Virus record (IMG/VR): IMGVR_UViG_3300048839_001894
Coordinates: 1-26,962 of that record
Strand: one strand, 5' to 3'
Origin: a virus
DNA length: 26,962 nucleotides
This document shows, one piece after another, positions 1-6,651 of this stretch. The number at the start of each line of letters is the position of its first letter. The first letter of the stretch is position 1. Under the pieces are notes generated by a model. The model saw nothing but the letters and a program-made list of their open reading frames with translations, was not told the origin of the DNA and made no database searches. The position numbers and the translations under genes are program-made.

Positions 1-285
1 GGAGACGATGACGGGGCCGCGTGCCGCCACCAGGCCGATGGCGTCGGCGCCGGTGGCGTCCACCGCCCGTAGCAGGACGGCGGCGGCGACCTCGGCGCCT
101 TCGTCGCCGACAACTTCGGCTGCGGGGGACAGGCGGTACTTGGAGGAGGCCGCGATCCGGCCCAGCACGGCGCCCAGGGGATAGCTGGTGCCGGCCTTGA
201 GGACGACGGTCTCGCGGGAATAGCTGGCGTTCAGTTCGAACTTGAGCAGATCGCCCAGGGTGGGCGGAGCGACGAGAGGGGGCAT
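1..285 (-). CDS. Head decoration protein D-like (partial, 3' end outside window)
   Basis: The reading frame opens at the ATG at 285 and stays open for 95 codons to the window edge, so the C-terminus is missing. The N-terminus (MPPLVAPPTLGDLLKFEL) is followed by a stretch rich in V, A and G with conserved-looking 'YPLGAVLGRI' and 'KYRLSP' segments. These are characteristic of the lambda gpD / HDPD head-decoration family, which caps and stabilises the expanded capsid. A good ribosome binding site (GAAGGAGAC) lies just upstream. Its position directly after the protease/scaffold gene matches the lambda order portal - protease - decoration - major capsid. The major capsid gene should follow beyond position 1. 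Confidence 0.82.
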   Translation of the reverse strand, partial: MPPLVAPPTLGDLLKFELNASYSRETVVLKAGTSYPLGAVLGRIAASSKYRLSPAAEVVGDEGAEVAAAVLLRAVDATGADAIGLVAARGPVIVS

Positions 286-632
286 CGGTTGTCTCCTTCG
301 GGATCAGGCCTTGGACGCGGCTTCCTTGGCACGACGGACGATGGGGCTTTCGGCGGCAGGCTTGGCGCCAGGCGGGGGCGGGCGGCCAGTTCCTCCAGGA
401 CGGAGCGCCTGAGGGCGTCGGGCCTGATGCCCTTGGCCATGGCTTCGGCGGCGTCGATCCTGACGCCCAGGCGCCCGGCCTGGGCGGCGACGGCGGCCAG
501 TTCGGCGTATTCGGCGCGGAGCCGCTGTTCGACTGCCGCCGGATCGACGGCGGCGACCGGCGGGACGGTCTCCTGGGCGGTGGGGCCGGGAGCCGGGATC
601 GCCACCTCGGCGACCGGTTCGGGATCGGACAT
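231..632 (-). CDS. Nested scaffold protein start inside protease gene (Nu3-like)
   Basis: An in-frame ATG at 632 (MSDPEPVAEVAIPAPG...) inside the protease gene is preceded by an excellent ribosome binding site (AAAGGAGG, 5-nt spacer). The product would be the C-terminal scaffold domain alone: an acidic and proline-rich N-terminus, then a helical Ala/Glu/Arg-rich segment ('AAVEQRLRAEYAELAAVAAQ'). In lambda the scaffold Nu3 is likewise made from an internal start in gene C; applying that here is inference. As sequenced the frame ends at 231. If the suspected 1-nt deletion near 374-378 is corrected it would end at 304, giving about 110 residues. Confidence 0.5.
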   Translation of the reverse strand: MSDPEPVAEVAIPAPGPTAQETVPPVAAVDPAAVEQRLRAEYAELAAVAAQAGRLGVRIDAAEAMAKGIRPDALRRSVLEELAARPRLAPSLPPKAPSSVVPRKPRPRPDPEGDNRCPLSSLRPPWAICSSSN

Positions 633-1508
633 GGAAGCCTCCTTTCGGGGGGATGGACGGGATCGGGTGGATGGCCTGGACAGTGAGCCGGCCAACTGGG
701 CGACGGCCTGGCGAAGGGTGCCGACCGCATCGGCGAGGCCGACCTGGACGGCGAGATCGCCCCGGAAGACGCCGGCCTCGGTGGCGCGGACGGCTTCCGG
801 CGAGAGATTGCGCTGGCGGGCGACCAGGGAAACGAAGCGTTCGTACAGGGCGTCCACGTCGGCCTGAATGTCGGCGCGGGCGCGCGGCGACAGCGGCGCG
901 TGGGGATTGCCGTCCACCTTCCTCTCCCCGGCATGGACGAAGGTCCAGGCGAGACCGGCTCGGGCGTCGGCGGCGCTTTCGTCCACATGGACGGCGACCA
1001 CGCCGATGGACCCGACCTCGCCGGTCTGGGTGACCAGGATCCTGTCGGCGCAACAGGCGATGGCATAGGCGGCCGAGAGCGCTCCTTCGTTGGCGACCGC
1101 CCAGAGGGGCTTGCCGGACTCACTTCGGATGGTGGTGATGCGATCCGCCAGATCGAACAGCCCGCCCACCTCGCCGCCGGGGGAGTCGACGTCGAGGATA
1201 ATGCTGCGCACGCGGGGATCGCCGGCCGCCGCCGCGATGGCGTCACCGATCTCCCCATAGGACATGAGGCCGCTGGCCGCCGCCAGATAGCCGGAGCGGC
1301 TGACCAGGCTGCCGGTGACCGGCAGGATGGCGATGCCCTCCGGCGTGATCTCCGGCGCCCGGCCGGGGACGGCGCCGAGGTCCAGCGGCTCAAGGGCGCC
1401 GCCGCTCAGCCGGGGCCCGAGCACGCCCAGGATCACGTCCAGCTTGGGGCGCGCGACCAGCAGCGGAGTCCCGAACAGGCGGGAAGCGAAGTGAGGCAAA
1501 TCGGTCAT
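231..1508 (-). CDS. S49/ClpP-like prohead protease with C-terminal scaffold region (lambda gpC-like; probable 3' frameshift)
   Basis: Start is the ATG at 1508, 8 nt after the ancestral portal stop (1517-1519), with AAGGAC as ribosome binding site. The product is an SppA/S49-type serine protease that matures the prohead. The segment 'LDVDSPGGEVGG' is at about residues 106-116. The nucleophile serine is in 'GALSAAYAIACCADRI' (about residue 145), then 'GEVGSIGV', and the likely catalytic lysine is in 'AGERKVDGNP' (about residue 197). After about residue 265 a proline-rich linker leads into an Ala/Glu-rich scaffold-like tail. As sequenced the frame stops at 231 and overlaps the decoration gene by 55 nt. 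Adding one C to the C5 run at 374-378 would instead end the protein at 304-306, 18 nt before the decoration ATG, so a 1-nt deletion is likely. Protease identity is firm; the C-terminus is not. Confidence 0.82.
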   Translation of the reverse strand: MTDLPHFASRLFGTPLLVARPKLDVILGVLGPRLSGGALEPLDLGAVPGRAPEITPEGIAILPVTGSLVSRSGYLAAASGLMSYGEIGDAIAAAAGDPRVRSIILDVDSPGGEVGGLFDLADRITTIRSESGKPLWAVANEGALSAAYAIACCADRILVTQTGEVGSIGVVAVHVDESAADARAGLAWTFVHAGERKVDGNPHAPLSPRARADIQADVDALYERFVSLVARQRNLSPEAVRATEAGVFRGDLAVQVGLADAVGTLRQAVAQLAGSLSRPSTRSRPSPRKEASMSDPEPVAEVAIPAPGPTAQETVPPVAAVDPAAVEQRLRAEYAELAAVAAQAGRLGVRIDAAEAMAKGIRPDALRRSVLEELAARPRLAPSLPPKAPSSVVPRKPRPRPDPEGDNRCPLSSLRPPWAICSSSN

Positions 1509-1516
1509 GATGGTCC

Positions 1517-3008
1517 TTACGCGACGGGGGCCAGTTCCTCGGGCGGGTCGGCGGGCACTTCCGCCGCTGCCGCCGGGGCCTTCCCGAAGACCAGGCCGAG
1601 GGCCCGCTCGCGGGCCTTGTCGGCGGCGATCTCGGCGTCCACCTGCTCGGCGTCGTAGCCGCGCTCGGCGATGGCTTGCGACCGGCTCTTGAGGCCCGCC
1701 TCGATCTGCTCGATCTCGGCCCGCGCATCCTTGAGGGGATCGACCCATTCCCAGCGGGGCGGCAGCCAGGAACAGGCGAGATGGTCGGCCCGGCGGGCCT
1801 CGTAGTCGGGGAGGACCAGCGCCCCCGACATCACGGCCACGTCCATCCAGCGCCCCCGACATCACGGCCACGTCCATCCAGCGCCGCCAGACGGCTCGGC
1901 ACATCTGGAAGACCAGCACCGAATGCTGCCAGGCCTCGACCCGGCGGCGGAATTCCAGCAGGGCGAGGCGCGAATTCGAATAGTTGGCCTTCAGCATGTC
2001 GTTGCTGAGGTAGGCGTAGGGAACGCCCAGCGCCGCCGAGACCTGCAACAGCGTCCGGTACTGGAAGGGCTCGTAGGAGCCGCCCACGTCGGCCGGCGCC
2101 GAGGTCTGGATCTCCTCGCCGGGCTCCAGCATCACCACCTGGCCGGGCTGGACGTCCAGGGTCCGCTCGCCGTCCGCCCCGGTCTCCTCCGCCATGTCGA
2201 AGGGCTCGCCGGGCGCGGGCGTGGTGACGAAGAGGGCGTACATGGCCGCCACCTTCTTGCGGTCCAGCTCCGCGTCGTCGTACTGGTCGAGCAGGAACAG
2301 CTTGACGATGGCCGGGGCGAAGCGGGAGACGCCGCGCAGTTGCCCGGCGTCCACCGGATCGACGATGTGGACGATCTCGGAGGCCGGGACGCGCACCGTT
2401 TCGCCGACGAGACCGGGATCCGTCACGTCGCCCGGATGGCGGCGGAGGAAATGGTAGGCCACCCTCCGGCCGATCCGGTCGAACTCGATGCCCTGGCGGA
2501 TCACATTTCCCGAGGGCAGCATCACCGTCCGCGTCAGCGGCAGCATCTCGGAGGGGATCATCTGCAACTGCAGGGGCACCGAGAGCCCGTCCTCGGGCCG
2601 GCGCGGCCGGAAGCGGAAGAACACCTCGCCGGCGATGAAGACCTCACGGGCCGCCCGGCGCTGCTGGCCATAGAAGTCGGTGAAGCCTTCCGCGTCGGAC
2701 TCGTCTGTCCAGGACAGCCAGAGCCTCTGGACCGCGGCCTTGAGGGCGGCATCCGGGATCAGGGTCGAGGGCTTGATGCCGGCGCCGACCACGTTGCCGG
2801 CCCAGCTTTCGATGGCGTTGGCCGCGTAGCCGTTGTTGCGGATCAGGTACCGCGCTCTGGCCGTGATGTCGGAGCCCGCCGCCGCGATCAGGGTATTGAG
2901 ATGGGCGCGCGACGGCTGGAAGGCCTTGAGGCGGCGATTGCCGAGGCTCGCCTCGAAGCCACCGATCAGGGCTCCCACCTTGCGCCGAAGGCCACCAAGC
3001 ATGGTCAC
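1517..3008 (-). pseudogene. Phage portal protein (lambda gpB-like), frameshifted by a 31-bp tandem duplication
   Basis: The portal forms the dodecameric DNA channel at the capsid vertex. Translation begins at GTG 3008 (overlapping the gpW stop as GTGA) or ATG 3002. It shows typical lambda-portal segments: 'RARYLIRNNGYAANAIESW' near residue 60, 'SEIVHIVDPVDAGQLRGVS' near 220, and 'YSNSRLALLEFRRRVEAW' near 345-365. About 387 codons are intact. An exact 31-bp duplication (1817-1847 and 1848-1878) then shifts the frame. The shifted frame happens to run straight into the protease gene, giving one 925-codon reading frame. Removing one copy makes the gene 487 codons long, ending at the TAA at 1517 with a normal hydrophilic tail (VLPDYEARRADHLACSW...APVA). 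The ATG inside the first copy (1846) could restart translation of the tail. As it stands the gene is probably non-functional unless the duplication is a sequencing or assembly error. Confidence 0.85.
1817..1878. repeat. Exact 31-bp tandem duplication in portal gene
   Basis: Bases 1817-1847 and 1848-1878 are identical, and the next 7 bases (CAGCGCC) start a third, broken copy. The unit begins CAGCGCCCCCGACATCACGG. Because 31 is not a multiple of three it shifts the portal frame. Removing one copy restores a continuous portal reading frame to a stop located 8 nt before the protease start. Confidence 0.97.
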
Positions 3009-3214
3009 AGCCCCTTGTCCGCATGGACGAGAACCCGCCGCCGGGGCCCGCGCTTCTCCAGGGTGGCAATGCGCCGGTCCAGATCGGCCAGCACCTTGTC
3101 CGCCTGGGCCAGGTCGTACTGCACCGTGCGGTCGCCGACGCTCACCCGGCTGACCAGGGAATTGCGCCGGGCCAGCACCCGCTCGCGCTCGGCCTTGAGG
3201 TCGTCCAAAGTCAT
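3005..3214 (-). CDS. gpW-like head-tail joining protein
   Basis: A 69-residue protein starting MTLDDLKAERERVLAR, with a long amphipathic helix, a short strand region containing 'VSVGDRTVQYDLAQADKV' and a second helix 'LADLDRRIATLEKRG'. This is the compact gpW fold that joins head and tail at the portal vertex and helps retain packaged DNA. The stop overlaps the portal GTG start (GTGA), and the order terminase - gpW - portal is the lambda order. There is no strong ribosome binding site: the region just upstream (3221-3255) is an array of heptamers, and only a GAGAG inside it could serve. The insertion of the GIY-YIG cassette upstream may therefore have replaced the native leader. Confidence 0.82.
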   Translation of the reverse strand: MTLDDLKAERERVLARRNSLVSRVSVGDRTVQYDLAQADKVLADLDRRIATLEKRGPRRRVLVHADKGL

Positions 3215-3220
3215 GAGGAA

Positions 3221-3255
3221 GCTCTCAGCTATCAGCTTTCAGCGATCAGCCATCA
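3221..3255 (+). repeat. Heptamer array, five GCNNTCA units (left flank of GIY-YIG cassette)
   Basis: Five contiguous 7-mers fit GCNNTCA: GCTCTCA, GCTATCA, GCTTTCA, GCGATCA, GCCATCA. The array begins 6 nt upstream of the gpW start and ends about 80 nt before the GIY-YIG start. A related array in opposite orientation lies at 3692-3726. Confidence 0.9.
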
Positions 3256-3335
3256 AGAAGGGGCGGGCGATTGATGCCGGGGCGACTTGCCGGATAGGCT
3301 ATGATCAAGGCGTCCCTGGGGTCGGAAGTTGGTCC

Positions 3336-3611
3336 ATGTCCTGCTTCGTCTATGTGCTCGGCTGTCGTGGCGAGAAGAGCATCCGGACCTATGTCGGCTG
3401 GACCGTCGATCTGGAGCGCCGCCTTGCCCGGCACAATGCCGGGACTGGGGCCCGTTCGACACGGGGACGCACCTGGACCTTGCTCTACGCGGAGCGACAT
3501 GGGACCCGGCAGGAGGCGATGAGCCGCGAATGGCACCTGAAACGCGACCGGTCCCTGCGCAAGCAACTGGCCCAGTGCGTGGCGCCTCCCGACGGCCATC
3601 AGCCCAGGTAG
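3336..3611 (+). CDS. Small GIY-YIG nuclease-family protein (UPF0213/YhbQ-like), cargo gene
   Basis: This 91-residue protein is encoded against the direction of the surrounding late genes. It starts MSCFVYVLGCRG: 'FVYVL' is the GIY strand, and 'RTYVGWTVDLERRLARHNAG' carries the YIG strand and the catalytic-arginine helix. 'GARSTRGRTWTLLYAE' follows, and then 'AMSREWHLKRDRS', which contains the conserved glutamate. The length is that of a minimal single-domain GIY-YIG protein with no separate DNA-binding domain. The ATG at 3336 fits the domain; the ribosome binding site is weak. Its 3' end overlaps the terminase 3' end by 13 nt, tail to tail. The gene and its flanks sit exactly where lambda-like phages have terminase directly followed by gpW, so I read it as an inserted cassette. 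Whether it is a homing nuclease, a repair enzyme or a passenger cannot be told from sequence. Confidence 0.85.
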   Translation: MSCFVYVLGCRGEKSIRTYVGWTVDLERRLARHNAGTGARSTRGRTWTLLYAERHGTRQEAMSREWHLKRDRSLRKQLAQCVAPPDGHQPR

Positions 3612-5566
3612 CTGGACTGGAAAACCTTGCGGCCCCGGCGAACCGGGCGACGGACGATGCCGGCGGTCAGGGAAGCCTCTTCCTTGCTGACAGAAAGCTG
3701 ATCGCTGACGGCTGAAGGCTGATCGTTCCCGCCCACCTGCGCTTCCAAGTCCCGCCACTTCGTCTCCGCCCATCGGTCGGCGCCGATGATCCAGGCGGCG
3801 GCACGGGCATAGACCCGGCAATCCAGGGCCTCGTTGCGCTCGCGGACCTTCTGCCATTCCAGCTTGGAAAAGCCGCGTCTCGTCTTCACGGTGACCAGCT
3901 GCTCGGCCACCAATTGCTTGCACCATTCGGCATCGGCCCAGGCTGGCAGATGCACCGTTCCGGCCGGGTAACGGGCGCCGGCTTCGCGTTCCTCGTCGGT
4001 GGGCCTTTCCAGGCGGAGGTAGCGGTAGGTCTCCGACTTGAAGGTGGCAGTGGCCACCGTCCAGAGCCGGGCGCCCTTCCTCACCTTCTTGCCGCCCTCC
4101 GTGGCGTCCACGAAGGTGGGCCCCGAGACCGGAGCCGAGCGGTTGAAGCCCTCGACGCCCTTGACCGGCGCCACCTGCCCGAAGCCCGCCCGCCGCGCCC
4201 AGGCATAGACGGCGGCGGCCTCGTAGCCGGTATCGACGGCGAGGCGCGCGAGGCCCAGATGGGCGCCCGCGACATGGGGCCAGGTGCGGCCCAGCAGCTT
4301 CTCCAGGTCCGCCCAGGCCTCCGCCTTGTCGGGACCGCCCTCGATGACGATGTGGTCCACCAGCCAGCTTTCCAGGCCGCGGCCCCAGGCCCAGACATCG
4401 ACCTCGATGCGGTCCTTCTGCACGTCGGCCCCGGCGGTGAGGAACAGCCCGCCCGCCGGCACGGCGCCGTTGGGCCAGATGTCGCGGCGGTCATAGAGCC
4501 GTTGCCAGTCGGGCGCCTCGCCGCTCTCCGCCCAGGTCTCGCCCAGGATGGTGTTCCTGAACGCCTTGATGGCCTCATCCGACCCCTGGGCCGCCTCCCA
4601 GGCGCGGGCGATGCGTTCCCAGGACAGCCAGCCGATGGGCGAATAGAGGGCCGAGAGGTGGAAGCCCACGGTCAGCGGATCGGACGAGGGGGCGGTGGCC
4701 CGCCAGACGCCCGCCTCCAGCATGGCGGTCTTGTGGTGCTCGGCGATGCCCTGCTCGCAGGCCTCGCAGAGGTAGGCGACGGTCTCCGGCCGGCCCTTGT
4801 CCCAGCGCAGCCGCTCGAACTTCAGCCACTGGAACTCACCGCAGTGGGGACAGGGCAGGGAGAAGCGCCGCTGGTCGGAGGCCTCGTATTCCCGCTCGAT
4901 CCGGCTCAGGCCCTTGATGGTCGGGGTGGAAACCAGGAAGATCTTGCGCCGGTGCGCGAAGGTGAGCGAGCGGGCCTCGGCCAGGGTCACCGGATCGCCC
5001 TCCTCGTCGGCGGAGGCGGGATAGGCGTCCACCTCGTCGAGGAACAGGTAGCGGGCCGGGATGGAGCGCAGCCCCACCGCCGAGTTGGCGCCGGTCAGCA
5101 CCAGGATGCCGCCCGCGAAGTCCTTGGACAGCACCGTGTTGCCGGAATCCCTGGCCCGCGACGGGCGGACCCGGTCGCGCAGACTGGGGCATTCCTCGAT
5201 CAGCGGATCGATGCGCTGGCGCGACGCCCGTTTGGCCAGTTCCACGGTGGGCTGGACCGCCAGCATGGGGCCGGGCGCCTGGTGGATGACGAAGCCGATG
5301 AAGTTGAAGCCGCCCTCCGAGGCGCCCACCTGCACGCCCTTCATGAAAACGATGCGCTGGGCCGGATTGCCGGGCGAGAGCGCGTCCATGATGTCGCGCA
5401 TGTAGGGGGTGCGCTGGGTCCTATACCGGCCCGGCTCGGCCGCCGCGCGGGAGCTGAGCACCCGGTGCCTGTCCGCCCATTCGGAGACGGTGAGCAGCGG
5501 ATCGGGCCTCAGGCCATCCCGCCAGGCCTGGAGGATGGTCTCGGCCCCCTCGAAGCCCAGGCTCAT
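3599..5566 (-). CDS. Terminase large subunit (lambda gpA-like)
   Basis: A 655-residue packaging motor and nuclease. I chose the ATG at 5566 (MSLGFEGAETILQAW): it lies 4 nt after the small-terminase stop and has GAGGGG as ribosome binding site. An ATG at 5623 in the same frame would overlap the upstream gene. The N-terminal ATPase has a gpA-type Walker A (KGVQVGASEG, residues 76-85) and Walker B (LFLDEVD, 174-180). A zinc-finger-like pair of CxxC motifs (CPHC, CEAC) follows, then a C-terminal nuclease domain with 'GADVQKDRIEVDVWAWGRG' and 'DTGYEAAAVYAW'. The tail ends RRGRKVFQSSYLG as in relatives. Just before this tail the frame crosses a heptamer repeat array (3692-3726), which encodes 'QPSAVSDQLSV', an apparent in-frame addition. 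It may be tolerated because it lies in a linker. Confidence 0.93.
   Translation of the reverse strand: MSLGFEGAETILQAWRDGLRPDPLLTVSEWADRHRVLSSRAAAEPGRYRTQRTPYMRDIMDALSPGNPAQRIVFMKGVQVGASEGGFNFIGFVIHQAPGPMLAVQPTVELAKRASRQRIDPLIEECPSLRDRVRPSRARDSGNTVLSKDFAGGILVLTGANSAVGLRSIPARYLFLDEVDAYPASADEEGDPVTLAEARSLTFAHRRKIFLVSTPTIKGLSRIEREYEASDQRRFSLPCPHCGEFQWLKFERLRWDKGRPETVAYLCEACEQGIAEHHKTAMLEAGVWRATAPSSDPLTVGFHLSALYSPIGWLSWERIARAWEAAQGSDEAIKAFRNTILGETWAESGEAPDWQRLYDRRDIWPNGAVPAGGLFLTAGADVQKDRIEVDVWAWGRGLESWLVDHIVIEGGPDKAEAWADLEKLLGRTWPHVAGAHLGLARLAVDTGYEAAAVYAWARRAGFGQVAPVKGVEGFNRSAPVSGPTFVDATEGGKKVRKGARLWTVATATFKSETYRYLRLERPTDEEREAGARYPAGTVHLPAWADAEWCKQLVAEQLVTVKTRRGFSKLEWQKVRERNEALDCRVYARAAAWIIGADRWAETKWRDLEAQVGGNDQPSAVSDQLSVSKEEASLTAGIVRRPVRRGRKVFQSSYLG
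3692..3726 (-). repeat. Heptamer array inside terminase 3' end (right flank of GIY-YIG cassette)
   Basis: Read on the minus strand the units are ACGATCA, GCCTTCA, GCCGTCA, GCGATCA, GCTTTCT: three exact fits to GCNNTCA, with one degenerate unit at each end. The orientation is opposite to the array at 3221-3255. It lies within the large terminase reading frame. Confidence 0.8.
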
Positions 5567-5570
5567 CCCC

Positions 5571-6080
5571 TCAGCGGAAGTCGGGCCGGATGTCGGCGAG
5601 CTCGTCCAGATGGGCGCGGACATGGGTTTCCAGCACCTTCTGCAGGGCGTGGGGCGGCACGCCCAGTTCGGCGGCCATCAGGGCGGCGGCGCGGGCCGGC
5701 CAGTTGATCCAGGCGTCGCGCTCCTGGCGGGCCAGCTTGAAGACCAGGCTCATGGCGCCGGCCCGCTCCACCATCTCGCTCTTCAGGCGCTGCACCTGGA
5801 TGCGGGCGCGCTGGGCCTTGGCGATCTCGTGGGCCGTGCGCGCCTGGACGAAGGACATGCCGGAGGGCGGCGGAGGGGCCTCCTGGGGAGGCGGTGTCGG
5901 AGGTGGAGAAGCCGCGCCCGACCGCTTGGCCGGATCGCCCTGGGCTTCCCAGGCGGCGTCGGCCTTGGCCGGGTCGATGGTGCCGTCCGGCTCCTGGGGA
6001 ATGCGTCCGGCCTGGATCGCCTTCAGCACGGCGACGTGGCTGACGCCCCGGCGGCGCGCATAGGCGCGGACGGACAGCAT
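5571..6080 (-). CDS. Terminase small subunit (Nu1-like)
   Basis: A 169-residue DNA-recognition subunit of the packaging complex. The N-terminus (MLSVRAYARRRGVSHVAVLKAIQAGRI) is a winged-HTH of the MerR/Nu1 type. A proline-rich linker (about residues 58-72) leads to a long helical region starting 'SFVQARTAHEIAKAQRARI', then 'ARQERDAWINWPARAAA' and 'VLETHVRAHLDEL'. This matches phage small terminases of the Nu1 group. It ends 4 nt before the large terminase start. The ribosome binding site is poor (GAAAGG about 14 nt upstream of ATG 6080), so the exact start is less certain than the identity. Confidence 0.82.
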   Translation of the reverse strand: MLSVRAYARRRGVSHVAVLKAIQAGRIPQEPDGTIDPAKADAAWEAQGDPAKRSGAASPPPTPPPQEAPPPPSGMSFVQARTAHEIAKAQRARIQVQRLKSEMVERAGAMSLVFKLARQERDAWINWPARAAALMAAELGVPPHALQKVLETHVRAHLDELADIRPDFR

Positions 6081-6116
6081 GGGGACGGAAAGCCTTTCGG
6101 GAACGGAGCGGCTGGA

Positions 6117-6338
6117 TCAGCGGCGGATGACGTGGCGGAGCGCAGACAGGTATTTCGGATCGTCGGGATGCCAGTGGACCGCCTTGCCGCCGGACTTGAT
6201 GTCCCGGTTCCAGAACTTCAGAACCTCCTGGTTGGAATACCCCCGGCCGCGCAGGTAGGCGAAGTCGGTCTCCGACCACAGGGGATGCGCCAGCAAGGCG
6301 GCGGAGGGGCGGACCCGGAGGCGAGGCTGGGCGCTCAT
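6117..6338 (-). CDS. Small protein of unknown function
   Basis: A 73-residue protein starting MSAQPRLRVRPSAALLAHPL. Its start overlaps the stop of the upstream gene as ATGA, so it is probably translated by coupling. It contains an aromatic and charged segment (FAYLRGRGYSNQEVLKFWNRD) followed by 'HWHPDDPKYLSALRHVIRR'. I do not recognise a family. The basic C-terminus and HTH-like spacing could suit DNA or terminase binding, but that is a guess. It lies 36 nt upstream of the small terminase. Confidence 0.65.
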   Translation of the reverse strand: MSAQPRLRVRPSAALLAHPLWSETDFAYLRGRGYSNQEVLKFWNRDIKSGGKAVHWHPDDPKYLSALRHVIRR

Positions 6339-6514
6339 CGTCCAGTCTTTCCGCCGGCCGTGCGGCCGGCCTCGTAGGCGGCCTCCAGGGCCTGCTTGAC
6401 CGACCAGACCGCGACCTCGTGGAAGTCGAGGCCGTCGCTCCGGCGGGTCTCCAGGGTCTCGATGTCGAGGATGCGGCTGGCGATCTCCCGGAGGGTGCTG
6501 TCGCGGTCGGTCAT
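6335..6514 (-). CDS. DUF6900-like small protein
   Basis: A 59-residue acidic protein starting MTDRDSTLREIASRILDI, with the motif 'ETLETRRSDGLDFHEVAVW' and the helix 'SVKQALEAAYEAGRTAG'. I recall this pattern as the DUF6900 family, found on plasmids and mobile elements of alphaproteobacteria, often near DUF3489 genes; no biochemical function is known to me. The start at 6514 is chosen for its clear ribosome binding site (AAGGAG); an upstream ATG in the same frame (6625) has none. Translation is coupled to the next gene through an ATGA overlap. Confidence 0.72.
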   Translation of the reverse strand: MTDRDSTLREIASRILDIETLETRRSDGLDFHEVAVWSVKQALEAAYEAGRTAGGKTGR

Positions 6515-6613
6515 GGCGGCGTCTCCTTGGCTTTTGGACGACCCCATGCACGCTCTTTCCTGCCTGGACATCAAGTCGAAAGATGGCCTGTTTCCAATGT
6601 GTTGGAGCGACAC

Positions 6614-6644
6614 CCGCCCCGGCAAGAGAGCCCAGCCGGGGCGG
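6614..6644 (-). terminator. Perfect 10-bp GC hairpin without U-tract
   Basis: CCGCCCCGGC (6614-6623) pairs perfectly with GCCGGGGCGG (6635-6644) across an 11-nt loop. It begins 8 nt beyond the stop of the unknown gene at 6652-7161 and lies upstream of the DUF6900-like gene. It has no run of T in the direction of transcription, so it may be an attenuator, an mRNA-stabilising structure or a factor-dependent terminator. Confidence 0.45.
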
Positions 6645-6651
6645 TATCGGA

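Noticed and set aside
231-3008. A single 925-codon reading frame joining portal and protease, as a genuine fusion protein
   Set aside because: About 110 residues in the middle are an out-of-frame translation created by the 31-bp duplication; removing one copy gives two normally spaced genes with their own stop and ribosome binding site.
3287-3305. Promoter for the GIY-YIG gene (TATGAT at 3300-3305)
   Set aside because: The -10-like hexamer has no -35 at acceptable spacing and no extended -10, so it is not called.
1923-3335. Long plus-strand frame continuing upstream of the GIY-YIG gene
   Set aside because: It is antisense to portal and gpW and has composition typical of GC-rich shadow frames; only the part from the ATG at 3336 has a protein family.
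3221-3726. CRISPR array
   Set aside because: Units are contiguous 7-mers without spacers, and no cas genes are present.
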